Assembly: GCF_008807375.1 (NCBI RefSeq)
Contig: NZ_CP043311.1
Span: 1,282,001 to 1,346,000 of the forward strand
Length of the DNA: 64,000 nt
Source: Pseudomonas lalkuanensis
GTDB lineage: Bacteria > Pseudomonadota > Gammaproteobacteria > Pseudomonadales > Pseudomonadaceae
Reading direction: 5' to 3'
Notes under the pieces: generated by a model
Databases searched by the model: none
Told to the model about the DNA's origin: nothing
The model's input: the letters and a program-made list of their open reading frames with translations, nothing else
Shown here: positions 31,203-40,969 of the stretch, piece after piece
Layout: each line of letters begins with the position of its first letter
Numbering within the stretch: the stretch's first letter is position 1
Made by a program: the position numbers and the translations under genes

Positions 31203-32300
31203 TCAAAGGCCCTGGAGGCGAGCGAGGAGGGTGACCAGCTCCGCCTGACGTTCGGTTTCGGTCTTGCGGAACAGCGCGCGCAACTGGGTGCGGATGGTGT
31301 TGATCGAGACATTCAGGCGCTCGGCACAGGCTTCGGGGGCCAGTCCCTGGACGAGCAGGTTGGCCAGGCGTTGCTCCGCCGGACTGAGCTGGAACAGGTC
31401 GGCCAGCCACTGGCTCCCGGCCTGGCCTTCCAGCAGCGTCAGCAGCACCAGCGTGCCAGCGTGCCGGCCCGACAGCGGCGAAGCTTCCGGCACCGGTGTC
31501 ACCAGCAGGCGGCCCTGCGCTTCACCGGGCAGGGGCAGCCAGCCGGCGCGGCGCTTGCCATTCCGGCCACAGGCCTGGCGGATCAGCGCCTGCAGGCGGT
31601 CGTCCAGGGCCTTGCCATGCAGCCGCCCCTGAACGCCCTTCAGGGCGAACTCCGGCTGGCTAAGGCGTCGCTCGGCCTGGCGGTTGCCGTAGCGCACCCG
31701 GCCTTCGGCATCCAGCAGCCAGAGCGGCGCGGGGTGGCGTTCCAGGAGCAGGTCGCGGTGCGCTACTTCCAGTTCCAGGTTGCGCAGGTGGCCGGACATC
31801 TTCGCCGCACGCACCAGATGAGGACTCAGGCGCATGAGCAGATCGCGTTGCCGCATCTCCGGCAAGGCCGCGCCCACAGCGGTCAGCAGCGACAGGTAGA
31901 TGCCCGAGTCGGCCTGCTCGTGCAGCTTGATGCAGGAAATGTTGCTCATGCCGAAGGGGAGGTGGAATTCCTGGTAGTACGGGTCGCGGCGGATGCGCTG
32001 GGGGCCCAGGTCCTCCAGGTCGTGGTACCAACTGCCCACCGGCCTCGGGACCAGCACATCCTTGGCCGGATCGAGCTGGTGGTAGTAGGCGTTGTAGACC
32101 TCCACGCAGGCTGGGTCGCAGAGGTTGATCGAGGTGACCTGCGGCCGTTTCTCGTGTTGGTCGAGGAAGAGCAGGGCGCCCAACTGGTGGCCGGTGGCCG
32201 CCGCCAGAAGTTCCAGCATCGGCCGCCAGGCGCCGCCATCCAGCACGCATTCGTAGCAGAGGTTGACCAGGCTGTCGTAGAGCTCGTCCATGTGCGGCAT
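31203..32300 (-). CDS. LuxR-family transcriptional regulator
   Basis: A 365-residue protein with a large N-terminal sensory region (about 1-290, including a PAS-like L-L-D-A-E-G-R-V-R-Y-G-N-R-Q-A-E) and a C-terminal LuxR/GerE helix-turn-helix (L-S-P-A-E-Q-R-L-A-N-L-L, S-I-N-T-I-R-T-Q-L). The start at 32300 has GGGGAA upstream; M at 32291 is an alternative. Its layout resembles TeiR/TesR, the LuxR-type activator of steroid genes in Comamonas. It lies 6 kb from the steroid cluster, whose promoters carry a dyad at about -42.5, so it is a candidate regulator, though not proven. Confidence 0.85.
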   Translation of the reverse strand: MPHMDELYDSLVNLCYECVLDGGAWRPMLELLAAATGHQLGALLFLDQHEKRPQVTSINLCDPACVEVYNAYYHQLDPAKDVLVPRPVGSWYHDLEDLGPQRIRRDPYYQEFHLPFGMSNISCIKLHEQADSGIYLSLLTAVGAALPEMRQRDLLMRLSPHLVRAAKMSGHLRNLELEVAHRDLLLERHPAPLWLLDAEGRVRYGNRQAERRLSQPEFALKGVQGRLHGKALDDRLQALIRQACGRNGKRRAGWLPLPGEAQGRLLVTPVPEASPLSGRHAGTLVLLTLLEGQAGSQWLADLFQLSPAEQRLANLLVQGLAPEACAERLNVSINTIRTQLRALFRKTETERQAELVTLLARLQGL

Positions 32301-32596
32301 TGCGTGACGTTCCCCGGCGGTTGGTGGCGCATTGCTGTCATATGGCACAGGCCCCGACCCCGTGCAAACCGCCGCTGGTCGGCCGATGCTGCTCCCGCCT
32401 GGAAGCCTGGCTGAACGCCACGTCAAGAAATCCTTACGGAAGCGGAGCGTCTGGCAAGCGGAATCGCTGTTTTTTCAGGGCTGTAAGGAAAAGTTTCCGC
32501 ATGGGCCGTCCGGCGCGTCGCTTCGGGAGATTCCGCGCCTTGTTCGCCAGGCCCTGCCAGAGTGAGATGGCGCAAACAAAAATTCGGCCCGACGCC

Positions 32597-33262
32597 ATGA
32601 ATACAGAACTCACTCTCTACGGGTACTGGCGCTCCAGCGCTGCCTACTGCGTGCGTATCGCCCTCAACCTGAAGGGCCTGGCCTATCGCCAGGAGCCGGT
32701 GCACCTGGTCAAGGATGGCGGCCAGCAGCATCAGGACGCCTATCGCGAACTCAACCCCCAGGGCCTGGTGCCGCTGCTGGTGGATGCCGGAAATGCCGGT
32801 GGCGAAATCCGCATCGCCCAGTCCCTGGCCATCCTCGAATACCTCGAAGAAGTCTTCCCCGTACCGGCCCTGCTGCCGGCCGACCCCGCCCAGCGCGCCC
32901 TGGTGCGCTCGCTGGCCATGCATATCGCCTGCGAAGTACATCCGCTGAACAACCTGCGGGTGCTGCAGTACCTCAAGGCTGAACTGGGCGTCTCCGACGA
33001 GGCCAAGGATGCCTGGTACCGCCACTGGGTGGGCGCAGGTCTCGCCGCCGTGGAAAAGGGCCTGGAAGCCTTCGGCGGCAAGCTCTCCCTGGGCAGCCGT
33101 CCCGGCTACCTAGAAGCCTGCCTGGTTCCCCAGGTCTACAACGCACGACGCTTCGACTGTGACCTTTCGGCCTATCCGCGCATCCTCGATATCGCTGCGC
33201 GCTGCGAAGCCCTCGAAGCATTCAGGAATGCTGCTCCGGAGGTACAGCCAGACGCGCAATAA
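32597..33262 (+). CDS. maiA: Maleylacetoacetate isomerase
   Basis: A 221-residue zeta-class glutathione transferase with the signature S-S-A-A-Y-C-V-R-I-A-L-N-L-K-G near residues 13-27 (family: S-S-[AC]-x-x-R-V-R). It isomerises maleylacetoacetate to fumarylacetoacetate in tyrosine/phenylalanine catabolism. The ATG at 32597 matches the family N-terminus but lacks a clear ribosome site; an ATG at 32567 would add ten residues. No fumarylacetoacetase or homogentisate dioxygenase gene is adjacent, but an aromatic amino-acid permease follows 82 bases later. Confidence 0.9.
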   Translation: MNTELTLYGYWRSSAAYCVRIALNLKGLAYRQEPVHLVKDGGQQHQDAYRELNPQGLVPLLVDAGNAGGEIRIAQSLAILEYLEEVFPVPALLPADPAQRALVRSLAMHIACEVHPLNNLRVLQYLKAELGVSDEAKDAWYRHWVGAGLAAVEKGLEAFGGKLSLGSRPGYLEACLVPQVYNARRFDCDLSAYPRILDIAARCEALEAFRNAAPEVQPDAQ

Positions 33263-33344
33263 GGTTTACCCGCCTTGCAAACTTCCGCCGGACCACAAGC
33301 CCGGCGGGTGAAATCCCGTCACGACAACAACAAAAGGTGACGCA

Positions 33345-34760
33345 ATGAGTGAGATGCAACACTCGGGCGAGCTGAAACGCGGCCTGAAGAATCGCCACAT
33401 CCAGCTGATCGCCCTCGGCGGCGCCATCGGCACCGGTCTCTTCCTCGGTTCCGCCGGCGTGCTCAAGTCCGCTGGTCCCTCGATGATCCTCGGCTATGCC
33501 ATCTGCGGCTTCATCGCTTTCCTGATCATGCGCCAGCTGGGCGAAATGATCGTCGAAGAGCCGGTCGCCGGCTCCTTCAGCCACTTCGCACACAAGTACT
33601 GGGGTGGTTTCGCCGGCTTCCTCTCGGGCTGGAACTGCTGGGTGCTCTACATCCTGGTCGGCATGAGCGAGCTCACCGCCGTGGGCAAGTACATCCACTA
33701 CTGGTGGCCGGACGTCCCCACCTGGGCCACCGCCGCCGTCTTCTTCCTGGTGGTCAACGCCATCAACCTGGCCAACGTGAAACTCTTCGGCGAGGCCGAA
33801 TTCTGGTTCGCCATGATCAAGGTGGTCGCCATCGTCGGCATGATCGTCCTCGGCTGCTGGATGCTGTTCAGCGGTAGCGGCGGCGAGCAGGCGACGGTCG
33901 CCAACCTCTGGGCCCATGGCGGCTTCTTCCCCAACGGTGTGAGCGGGCTGGTGATGGCCATGGCCTTCATCATGTTCTCCTTCGGTGGCCTGGAAATGCT
34001 CGGCTTCACCGCGGCCGAGGCCGACAAGCCGAAGCAGGTGATCCCGAAGGCCATCAACCAGGTCATCTACCGCATCCTGATCTTCTATGTCGGCGCCCTG
34101 GTCGTGCTGCTCTCCCTGAGCCCCTGGGACGCGCTGCTGGCTTCCATCAACGGCGCGGGCGATGCCTACAGCGGCAGCCCCTTCGTGAAGATCTTCGCGC
34201 TGATCGGCAGCGACACCGCCGCGCACCTGCTGAACTTCGTGGTGCTCACCGCCGCCCTGTCGGTCTACAACAGCGGTACCTATTGCAACGGCCGCATGCT
34301 GCTGGGGCTGGCCGAGCAGGGCGACGCCCCGCGCGCCCTGGCCAAGGTGGACAAGCGCGGCGTACCGGTACGTTCGCTGCTGGTGTCGGCGGCCGTGACC
34401 TTCCTCGCCGTGGTGGTCAACTACGTGGTTCCGCAGAATGCGCTGGAACTGCTGATGTCCCTGGTGGTGGCCGCCCTGGTGATCAACTGGGCGATGATCA
34501 GCTACTCCCACCTGAAGTTCCGCCAGCAGATGGACAAGGACGGTGTTCGCACCGGCTTCCGCGCCCTCTGGTACCCGATGGGCAACTACCTGTGCCTGGT
34601 CTTCGTGCTGTTCATCCTCGGCGTCATGCTGTTGATCCCGGGCATCCAGGTATCGGTGTACGCCATCCCGGTATGGCTGCTGGTGATGTGGGGCTGCTAC
34701 CGCCTGAAGCTCAGCAGCAAGGCCCAGACTGACAAGGTCGCGGGTTACGAAGCGGGTTGA
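33345..34760 (+). CDS. aroP: Aromatic/general amino acid permease (AroP-like)
   Basis: A 471-residue permease of the APC superfamily with 12 hydrophobic segments. The first helix has I-A-L-G-G-A-I-G-T-G-L-F-L-G, the substrate-binding loop of amino acid permeases, and M-I-V-E-E-P-V-A-G-S-F follows helix 2. It is most like AroP/PheP, proton symporters for phenylalanine, tyrosine and tryptophan; specificity cannot be fixed from sequence. AAAGG precedes the ATG and a strong terminator follows. Pairing with maiA supports aromatic amino acids as substrate. Confidence 0.85.
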   Translation: MSEMQHSGELKRGLKNRHIQLIALGGAIGTGLFLGSAGVLKSAGPSMILGYAICGFIAFLIMRQLGEMIVEEPVAGSFSHFAHKYWGGFAGFLSGWNCWVLYILVGMSELTAVGKYIHYWWPDVPTWATAAVFFLVVNAINLANVKLFGEAEFWFAMIKVVAIVGMIVLGCWMLFSGSGGEQATVANLWAHGGFFPNGVSGLVMAMAFIMFSFGGLEMLGFTAAEADKPKQVIPKAINQVIYRILIFYVGALVVLLSLSPWDALLASINGAGDAYSGSPFVKIFALIGSDTAAHLLNFVVLTAALSVYNSGTYCNGRMLLGLAEQGDAPRALAKVDKRGVPVRSLLVSAAVTFLAVVVNYVVPQNALELLMSLVVAALVINWAMISYSHLKFRQQMDKDGVRTGFRALWYPMGNYLCLVFVLFILGVMLLIPGIQVSVYAIPVWLLVMWGCYRLKLSSKAQTDKVAGYEAG

Positions 34761-34780
34761 TACTCCGCTGTACCCACAAG

Positions 34781-34809
34781 AACCCCGGCCTTGTGCCGGG
34801 GTTTTTCTT
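34781..34809 (+). terminator. Rho-independent terminator after aroP
   Basis: AACCCCGGC (34781-34789), loop CTTGT, GCCGGGGTT (34795-34803), then TTTCTTTT. It lies 20 bases after the permease stop. Confidence 0.92.
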
Positions 34810-34879
34810 TTGGTTGCTCGCGGCGTGAGTTGGCTTGGGAATCGGTTTCCGGCTCATTGCCGAGCGGGCTCCGGGTTGC

Positions 34880-35216
34880 TGTTTCGCCCTCCCGGGCGAG
34901 TCACTTTTGCCAATCGCGGCAAAAGTGACCAAAAACGCTTGCCCTACCATCCGGCCTGGCTTCGCCAGGTTCCCTCCCGACATCGTTGCTCCGGGGGCGC
35001 GGCATCCATGCCGCTCGTCCCTCTCTGCAACGATTCCGCTCGGCCTCCTGAAGGGGCGGTGTCGCCGCCTCACCTCTTTCTCCAGATGTCAGGCTACGCG
35101 TTGGCTTCAGGACTATTCGTTCTTCACCGGCGCGAGTCACCCCTCGCCCTCTGGGAGAGGGGAGAGGGTGCGGGCGGTTCCAGTCCAGCACGCAGAGGCA
35201 GGGGAGAGCTGTCAGA
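34880..35216. repeat. Dispersed intergenic repeat block, no gene
   Basis: This stretch contains a perfect 12-bp stem GTCACTTTTGCC/GGCAAAAGTGAC (34900-34911/34918-34929) and further GC-rich inverted segments, then a CCCTCTGGGAGAGGGGAGAG block (35150-35170). I recognise the first part as a sequence type that recurs in Pseudomonas and yields spurious open frames. The second belongs to the CCCTCTCCC family also seen at 45940 and 47246. Frames across it are rejected as genes. Confidence 0.6.
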
Positions 35217-35217
35217 C

Positions 35218-36825
35218 TCAAATCTGAAACCGCGCCACCGACGACTGCATCGCGCTGGCCACGGCGTCCAGGCTTTCGACGGCGTTGGCGAGGTCGCGCA
35301 TGGCCTGGCTGTTGCTCCGTGACATCTGGGCAATCAGCTCTACCCGCTGGGCCACTTCGCTGCTGGCCCTGGACTGCTCGCCGATGGTGTGGGAAATCTC
35401 CTCCACCACTTCCGCCGCACGGTGGGCGCCACTGCGGATCTCATTGATCGACTCGCCCGCCTGCCGCGCCAGGCCAACGCCGTCCTGCACCCGCTCCACG
35501 CCCGTCTGCATGCTGTCCACCGCCTGCTGGGTGGACTCGCGGATGCGCTGGATCATCCCGGTGATCTCCTGGGTCGACTGCGCGGTGCGTGCCGCCAGAT
35601 TGCGCACTTCGTCGGCCACCACCGCGAAGCCGCGCCCGGCTTCCCCGGCGCGGGCAGCCTCGATGGCGGCGTTCAGTGCCAGCAGGTTGGTCTGTTCGGC
35701 GATGCCCTTGATCACCTGGATGATGGAGTGGATTTCCTCTGACGACTGGCCCAGCGCCGTGATGGTGCTGGAGGACTGGTTCACCGCGTCGGCGATGCGG
35801 CTCATGCCGTCCACTACACCGAGTATCACCGCGCCGCCGCTGCCGGCCAGGTCCTCGGACTGGGCGGAAATGTTCTGCGCATTGCGGGCATGCTCGGCGA
35901 TCTGGCCGATGTTGGCGATCATCTGCTCCATGGCCGCGGCCATGCTGGTAGCGCTGTCGGATTGCTCGCTGGCACCGTCGACGATGCTCTGCGAGGTTTC
36001 GCTGAGGCGGTGGGCGGTGCCGCGCAGTTCCTCGCTCTCGTTGCGGATGGTGGCGATCATCTGGCGCAGGTTGCCCTGCATTTCAGCCAGGGCCCGTTGC
36101 AATTGGCCGGCCTCGTCGTCGCTGTCGATGCTGACCTGGGTGAGCAGGTTGCCCTGGGCGATGGCGTGGGCCACGCAGACGGTTTTCTCCAGGGGGCGCA
36201 GGACCGCGCGCATCAGCTGGCTGGTCACCAGGCAGAGCAGGCCGACTACCAGCAGGATGCCGCCCACCAGCCAGGCGGCGGCGCTGCTCACGGCCGCCTC
36301 GCCATCGCTACGGGTCTTCGCCGCGTGGGCCTCGATCTTGCCGCTCAGCGCCTCGTTCTTCTCCTCCAGCTCGCCGAAGCTGCGCTCGAAGGCCGACAAC
36401 TCGCCACGCGCCGCCTGCGGATCGCGCAGGGCGAGATTGACGATGCGTTCGGCTTCTCCGATGTAAGTCTCCAGGGCCGGTTGGGACTCGGCGATGGCGC
36501 TGCGGATATCCGCCGTCAGCGGCAGTTTGGCGTTCTCGCCCAGGGTGCGGCGGAACCATTCGCTGTGGTCGCGCAGGTCACTGCGTACCTGGTCGGCCCC
36601 GGCCTGGTCGCCCGGCTGCACCACCAGCGCCGCCAGCACGTCGGCACGCAGGGCGTCGTGCATCATGTCGCCTTCCAGGTGATTGCGCAGGGCGCTTACG
36701 CTCAACTGGTTCTCCGCCAGCGCCCCGGCCAGTTCGGTCTGTCCCCAGTATCCGATGCCACCCAGCAGGGCAGCGGCCAGCACGCTGATTGCTCCGGAGG
36801 CGACCATTTTCTGCCTTATTTTCAT
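35218..36825 (-). CDS. Methyl-accepting chemotaxis protein
   Basis: A 535-residue chemoreceptor. Membrane helix 1 lies at about 7-29, a periplasmic four-helix-bundle ligand domain at about 30-180, and membrane helix 2 at about 185-207. A HAMP domain follows, then the cytoplasmic signalling domain with the conserved hairpin tip [19 protein letters not shown]. It signals through CheA/CheW. The ligand is unknown. The ATG at 36825 is chosen over the longer frame because it directly precedes the membrane helix. Confidence 0.93.
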   Translation of the reverse strand: MKIRQKMVASGAISVLAAALLGGIGYWGQTELAGALAENQLSVSALRNHLEGDMMHDALRADVLAALVVQPGDQAGADQVRSDLRDHSEWFRRTLGENAKLPLTADIRSAIAESQPALETYIGEAERIVNLALRDPQAARGELSAFERSFGELEEKNEALSGKIEAHAAKTRSDGEAAVSSAAAWLVGGILLVVGLLCLVTSQLMRAVLRPLEKTVCVAHAIAQGNLLTQVSIDSDDEAGQLQRALAEMQGNLRQMIATIRNESEELRGTAHRLSETSQSIVDGASEQSDSATSMAAAMEQMIANIGQIAEHARNAQNISAQSEDLAGSGGAVILGVVDGMSRIADAVNQSSSTITALGQSSEEIHSIIQVIKGIAEQTNLLALNAAIEAARAGEAGRGFAVVADEVRNLAARTAQSTQEITGMIQRIRESTQQAVDSMQTGVERVQDGVGLARQAGESINEIRSGAHRAAEVVEEISHTIGEQSRASSEVAQRVELIAQMSRSNSQAMRDLANAVESLDAVASAMQSSVARFQI

Positions 36826-36943
36826 GTCCTGTCCCCGCTGGTGAAGTCCGACGCTGGCAAGGGTAGTCCAGCCGCAACTGCCGCTGGAGACTTTATCGGC
36901 CGCAGGTTTGGCGTCATGAGGGCAGGGCGAAACCGCCAGATTC

Positions 36944-37981
36944 CTAGCGCTGCAGCAGTCCCGCCCAGGTGGAAAGCGGAACCGCCTGATCCTCATGCCA
37001 GATCCGCTGCCAGAGCACCTTGAGCCGATCCAGGTCCCCCCGTTCGGTGTGCCAGCGGCGAGCTTCCTTCACCGGCTGCCAGCGGCCATCCCGGTGTTCG
37101 GCGAGGATGAAGCGGAAAGGATGGAAGCCAGTCATGCCCAGGCGCAGGTCGGTGACCACCAGCACCTGGTCGATCTGGTCGTAGCGCAGGATGCCGTGGG
37201 TGAACCAGGCCAGCCGCAGGTGCTGCGGCGAATCCCGCAGGCACCGCGCCAGTTCGGTACCTCGGGGGATGGGTTCGAGCCGTGGCGGCTCGCGGTCGAA
37301 CCAGCTCACCAGGGCTTCGTGGTAGTCCTCGCCGTCGAGCACGATCACCCGCCAGAGCAGGGTGTTGAACGGTGTCGGCGTGCTGAACATCGCCTGCGGG
37401 CGAACGCCGTCCCGTTCCAGTGCCTCCTGCACCCGCTGCTCGGCCATGAACTTGCCGCCGAGGGTCGAGAGCAGGTAGAGGCTGGACAGCGCCAGCGCCG
37501 CCACCGGTAGCCGTGGCGTGCGGTCACGCAGGCCGAAAAGCACCCCACCGATCACCGCCGCCAGGAGGGGCAAGGTGTAGAGCGGGTCGATGATGAAGAT
37601 GCTCGACCAGGCGATGGGGGGCGTCATCAATGGCCAGAACAGCTGGGTGCCATAGCTGGTGAAACAGTCCAGCAGGGTGTGGGTCACCAGTACCAGCCAG
37701 AGGCTGAGGAACAGCCGCTGCGTCGAATAGCCGGGATTCGGCCGCCATCGTCGCACCAGCAGCGTGAGCAACGCCGCCAGGGCGCTGAGCACGAAGATCG
37801 AATGGCTGAAGCCCCGGTGGTAGGTCATGGCCGCCACCGCATCGGTATAGCGGATCGCCACGTCCAGGTCCGGGAGCGTGCCGAGCACGGCTCCGTAGAG
37901 CAGCGCCTTGCGCCCCTGCCAGCGGCCGAGCAGCGCGCCCTGGATAGTGGCGCCGAGCACCGCCTGGGTGAGTGAGTCCAT
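36944..37981 (-). CDS. YdjM-type membrane metal-dependent hydrolase
   Basis: A 345-residue protein beginning [11 protein letters not shown], with D-L-D and Y-H-R-G-F-S-H-S near residues 38-60, followed by several membrane segments (H-T-L-L-D near 103). These are the metal-ligand histidines and aspartates of the YdjM/PF04307 family, which in Escherichia coli is LexA-regulated. The substrate is unknown. The gene is divergent from the steroid operon with a 364-base gap. Confidence 0.88.
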   Translation of the reverse strand: MDSLTQAVLGATIQGALLGRWQGRKALLYGAVLGTLPDLDVAIRYTDAVAAMTYHRGFSHSIFVLSALAALLTLLVRRWRPNPGYSTQRLFLSLWLVLVTHTLLDCFTSYGTQLFWPLMTPPIAWSSIFIIDPLYTLPLLAAVIGGVLFGLRDRTPRLPVAALALSSLYLLSTLGGKFMAEQRVQEALERDGVRPQAMFSTPTPFNTLLWRVIVLDGEDYHEALVSWFDREPPRLEPIPRGTELARCLRDSPQHLRLAWFTHGILRYDQIDQVLVVTDLRLGMTGFHPFRFILAEHRDGRWQPVKEARRWHTERGDLDRLKVLWQRIWHEDQAVPLSTWAGLLQR

Positions 37982-38241
37982 CGCCGTCCCTCGAGAGTGA
38001 TCCGTCGGCTAAGTTACTGCGCCTGTGGCTGGCTCTGCAGTGGGAAATTTCCACCAGATTTTTCCGCTGGATGCCACGGCTGTCTGCTTTCGCGAATTCA
38101 TTGGGTAGGAGCGAGTTTGACCACGCCTTCTACAGGGGCGGGATCGACTCAGTGCCCGTACTCCACGTCCAACTGATAGTGGCTTTCCCCGAACGACCCT
38201 CCCACAAACCGCCGAAGCCCCGTCCCACGCGCCTTTCGCGC
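37982..38241. other. Upstream gap between the YdjM gene and the first steroid operon
   Basis: 260 bases with no credible gene. A degenerate REP remnant (GCGAATTCATTGGGTAGGAGCG near 38092) is visible. The steroid operon promoter element begins at its right edge. Confidence 0.5.
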
Positions 38242-38285
38242 TAGTCCCAACGGACGATGCCCGCTCCCTGGGCCACCGATTTAAT
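38242..38285 (+). promoter_or_regulatory. Steroid-cluster promoter element, site A
   Basis: TAGTCC-CAAC-GGACGA at 38242-38257 is a GTCC/GGAC dyad. The -10-like TTTAAT starts 38 bases after the first T (38280-38285), about 60 bases before the dioxygenase ATG. The same spacing recurs at three other cluster promoters. It would place the dyad centre at about -42.5, as for class II activators. Confidence 0.6.
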
Positions 38286-38345
38286 CCCTCCCCATAGAGC
38301 CCCGCGCCCGGCGTGCGCGGCGATAACGACAATGAGGAGAACCGC

Positions 38346-39239
38346 ATGGATATCCGTGGCCTGGGGTACGTCACCGTAGCCTCGACAGACCTGAACCGCT
38401 GGCGCGAGTACGCCGCCGGGGTGCTCGGCATGATGGTGGATGCCGTTGCGGACGAGCGGCTCTACCTGAAGATGGACGAACGCCCCTACCGCATCCTGGT
38501 GGAGCGTGCCGACCGCGACGGTTACGGCGCCTGTGGCTGGGAAGTGGCCGGCAAGGCCGCCTTCGAGCAGGCCATCGCCGAACTGCAGCAGGCCGACGTC
38601 GAGGTGCAGCGTGCCAGTGCTGCCGACGCGTCCGGCCGCAGGGTGCAGGAGCTGGCGCGCTTCGCCGATCCGGATGGCAATCGCCACGAACTGTTCTGGG
38701 GCCCGCAGCAGGATTTCGCACCCTTCGTTTCCCCGGTAGGTGTCAGCGGCTTCGTCACCAGCGACCTGGGCATGGGCCACGCGGTGCTGCCGGCACCCTC
38801 CTTTGACCGCTGCCTGGACTTCTACGAGCGGGTCATGGGCTTCGGTCTCTCCGACCTGATGAAAGTGCGCTTCACCCCTGATCCGGCCGAACCGGAAAAG
38901 CGCATCCACTTCCTCCACTGCAACAACGGCCGCCATCACTCCCTGGCGCTGTTCGAGTGCCCGATTCCCTCCGGCTGCGTGCACCTGATGGTGGAAGTGG
39001 GCGAGCTGGACGACGTGGGCCGTGCCCTGGACCGCATGCATGCCAGCGGCGTCAAGCTCTCCGCCACCCTCGGCCGCCACACCAACGACGACATGACCAG
39101 CTTCTACATGCAGACCCCGGGCGGCTTCGACCTGGAATACGGCTGCGGCGGCAAGGTCATGGACTGGGAACGCCACACCCCCTTCGAGAGCACCGTGGTC
39201 AGCCACTGGGGCCACGACTTCAGCGTTGGCCGTCGCTAA
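38346..39239 (+). CDS. tesB: Extradiol ring-cleavage dioxygenase, HsaC/TesB type
   Basis: A 297-residue type I extradiol dioxygenase with two vicinal-oxygen-chelate domains. Iron ligands are H145 (M-G-H-A-V-L), H213 (V-H-L-M-V-E-V) and E264 (F-D-L-E-Y-G); H198, H245 and Y254 match the catalytic residues of BphC. It shares long stretches with HsaC (R-F-A-D-P-x-G-N, M-G-H, L-G-R-H-x-N-D, M-x-T-P-G-G-F-D). It opens ring A of the catechol 3,4-DHSA formed from steroids. Being first in an operon with ipdAB makes a steroid substrate far likelier than biphenyl. GAGGAG lies eight bases before the ATG. Confidence 0.88.
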   Translation: MDIRGLGYVTVASTDLNRWREYAAGVLGMMVDAVADERLYLKMDERPYRILVERADRDGYGACGWEVAGKAAFEQAIAELQQADVEVQRASAADASGRRVQELARFADPDGNRHELFWGPQQDFAPFVSPVGVSGFVTSDLGMGHAVLPAPSFDRCLDFYERVMGFGLSDLMKVRFTPDPAEPEKRIHFLHCNNGRHHSLALFECPIPSGCVHLMVEVGELDDVGRALDRMHASGVKLSATLGRHTNDDMTSFYMQTPGGFDLEYGCGGKVMDWERHTPFESTVVSHWGHDFSVGRR

Positions 39240-39249
39240 GGAGCCACCC

Positions 39250-40131
39250 ATGGACAAACGCATGACCGCTGCCGACATGGTCGGCCAGCTACGCGACGGG
39301 ATGACCATCGGCATTGGCGGCTGGGGCCCACGGCGCAAGCCGATGGCCCTGGTTCGCGAGATCCTCCGTTCCGACCTCAAGGACCTCACCGTGGTCGCCT
39401 ACGGCGGCGCCGACGTCGGCATGCTCTGTGCCGCCGGCAAGGTGCGCAAGCTGATCTACGCCTTCGTCTCGCTGGACTTCATTCCGCTGGAACCCTACTT
39501 CCGCAAAGCCCGCCAGGAAGGCGCGGTGGAGGTGATGGAAATCGACGAAGGCATGCTGCTGCTCGGCCTCAAGGCTGCCGCCATGGGCGTGCCCTTCATT
39601 CCCACCGCCGTGGGCCTGGGCACTGATGTACTGCGCATCAACCCGGAGCTGAAGCTGGTCAGCTCGCCCTACGACGACAGCCGCGACTGGGTCGCCATGC
39701 CGGCGCTGAAGCTGGATGCAGCGCTGATCCACGTCGACCGTGCCGACGCCCGTGGCGTCTGCCAGATCGCCGGCCCGGACCACTACATGGACGACCTCTT
39801 CGTGCGTGCCGCCGAGAAGGCCTACGTGAGTTGCGACGAACTGGTGGACAGCGCCTGGTTCCACGAGGACCCATCCCGCGCACGCCAGGTGTTCTGGGAA
39901 CGCAACCGCACCAGTGCCGTGGTGCACCTGGCAGGCGGCGCCCACCCGTCCTCCTGCGCGCCGCTGTACGGCTTCGATACCGCCCACTTCAAGGCCTACA
40001 ACGCCTCGGCCGCCGAGCCGGATGGCTGGCAGGCCTACATGGAACGCTACGTCAACTGCGGGGAAGCGGAATACCTGGCCCGTGTAGGCGGCCTGGACGC
40101 GATTCGCCAACTGCCGCTCCCGGTTTTCTGA
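39250..40131 (+). CDS. ipdA: IpdA-like CoA-transferase family subunit (ring C hydrolase)
   Basis: A 293-residue class I CoA-transferase alpha-type subunit (G-M-T-I-G-I-G-G-W-G-P-R-R near residue 17). Length and context match IpdA, which with IpdB hydrolyses the last steroid ring (COCHEA-CoA) rather than transferring CoA. Acidic residues E97 and E100 (M-E-I-D-E-G-M-L-L) lie about where the IpdA catalytic glutamate is expected; the exact match needs alignment. AAGGAG precedes the ATG, ten bases after the dioxygenase stop. Confidence 0.88.
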   Translation: MDKRMTAADMVGQLRDGMTIGIGGWGPRRKPMALVREILRSDLKDLTVVAYGGADVGMLCAAGKVRKLIYAFVSLDFIPLEPYFRKARQEGAVEVMEIDEGMLLLGLKAAAMGVPFIPTAVGLGTDVLRINPELKLVSSPYDDSRDWVAMPALKLDAALIHVDRADARGVCQIAGPDHYMDDLFVRAAEKAYVSCDELVDSAWFHEDPSRARQVFWERNRTSAVVHLAGGAHPSSCAPLYGFDTAHFKAYNASAAEPDGWQAYMERYVNCGEAEYLARVGGLDAIRQLPLPVF

Positions 40132-40141
40132 GGACGCTGAG

Positions 40142-40954
40142 ATGACTGCCACCAAGCAACCCTACAGCCTCGCCGAACTGATGATCTGCGCCGCTTCCGA
40201 AGCGTTCGCGGACGACGGTGAGGTGCTCGCCACCGGCATCGGCGTATTGCAACGCCTGGCCGCGTCGCTGGCGATGCTCAACAGCAACGCCCAACTGATG
40301 ATGACCGACTCCGAAGCCTTCATGGTCGCCGAGCCGGTGCCCCTGGGCCCGCGCGGCGGCTACCAGCCCAAGTTCGACAGCTGGATGGGCTTCTCGCGCA
40401 TCTTCGACAACGTCTGGAGCGGCAAGCGCCATGCCCTGGTGGGCCCGGTGCAGATCGACCGCTTCGGCCAGGCCAACATTTCCTGCATTGGCGACCACGC
40501 CAAACCGAAGTCGCAGATGCTCGGGGTGCGCGGCTTCCCCGGCAACTCCATCAGCCACGCCAACTCCTTCATGGTGCCCGGCCACAACAAGCGGGTGTTC
40601 GTCGACGGCGAAGTGGATGTGGTGGCGTCGGTTGGCTACAACCCCGAGCGCCTCGCCCGTGGCTGGTCGTTCGACGAAATCGACATCCGCCTGATCGTCA
40701 CCGATCTCTGCGTGCTCGACTTCCAGGGGCCCGACCGGCAAATGCGCATCCGCTCGCTGCATCCGGGCGTCACGGTGGACGAAGTGCAGGCCGCCACCGG
40801 CTTCCCGCTGTGTGTGCCGGACGAGATCCCGACCACTGCCGCGCCGACCCTCGAACAACTGATCCTCATCCAGCAACTGGACCCGCACAACCTGCGCGCC
40901 AGCCAGCTCAAGGACAACCCGCCGGGCGTGCGTGCCCGTGCCACCAGCCACTGA
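40142..40954 (+). CDS. ipdB: IpdB-like CoA-transferase family subunit (ring C hydrolase)
   Basis: A 270-residue partner of IpdA. It has the beta-type fold (A-T-G-I-G-V-L-Q-R-L, G-G-Y-Q-P-K-F-D-S-W-M-G-F) but no S-E-N-G motif, the site of the catalytic glutamate in true CoA transferases; at that place it reads M-T-D-S-E-A-F. That fits a hydrolase like IpdAB. It acts late in HIP catabolism, opening ring C. The gap to ipdA is ten bases. Confidence 0.88.
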   Translation: MTATKQPYSLAELMICAASEAFADDGEVLATGIGVLQRLAASLAMLNSNAQLMMTDSEAFMVAEPVPLGPRGGYQPKFDSWMGFSRIFDNVWSGKRHALVGPVQIDRFGQANISCIGDHAKPKSQMLGVRGFPGNSISHANSFMVPGHNKRVFVDGEVDVVASVGYNPERLARGWSFDEIDIRLIVTDLCVLDFQGPDRQMRIRSLHPGVTVDEVQAATGFPLCVPDEIPTTAAPTLEQLILIQQLDPHNLRASQLKDNPPGVRARATSH

Positions 40955-40969
40955 GGCGGAGCCCTGCAG

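Noticed and set aside
34810..35322. Plus-strand open frame of 170 codons after the aroP terminator
   Set aside because: Runs through a dispersed repeat and a CCCTCTCCC block, without ribosome site or protein-like features.
35285..36466. Plus-strand open frame of 393 codons, serine-rich
   Set aside because: Antisense of the chemoreceptor signalling domain.
38346..39239. Reading the dioxygenase as a biphenyl BphC
   Set aside because: Operon partners ipdAB, ipdC and echA20, and the HsaC-like stretches, favour a steroid catechol as substrate.
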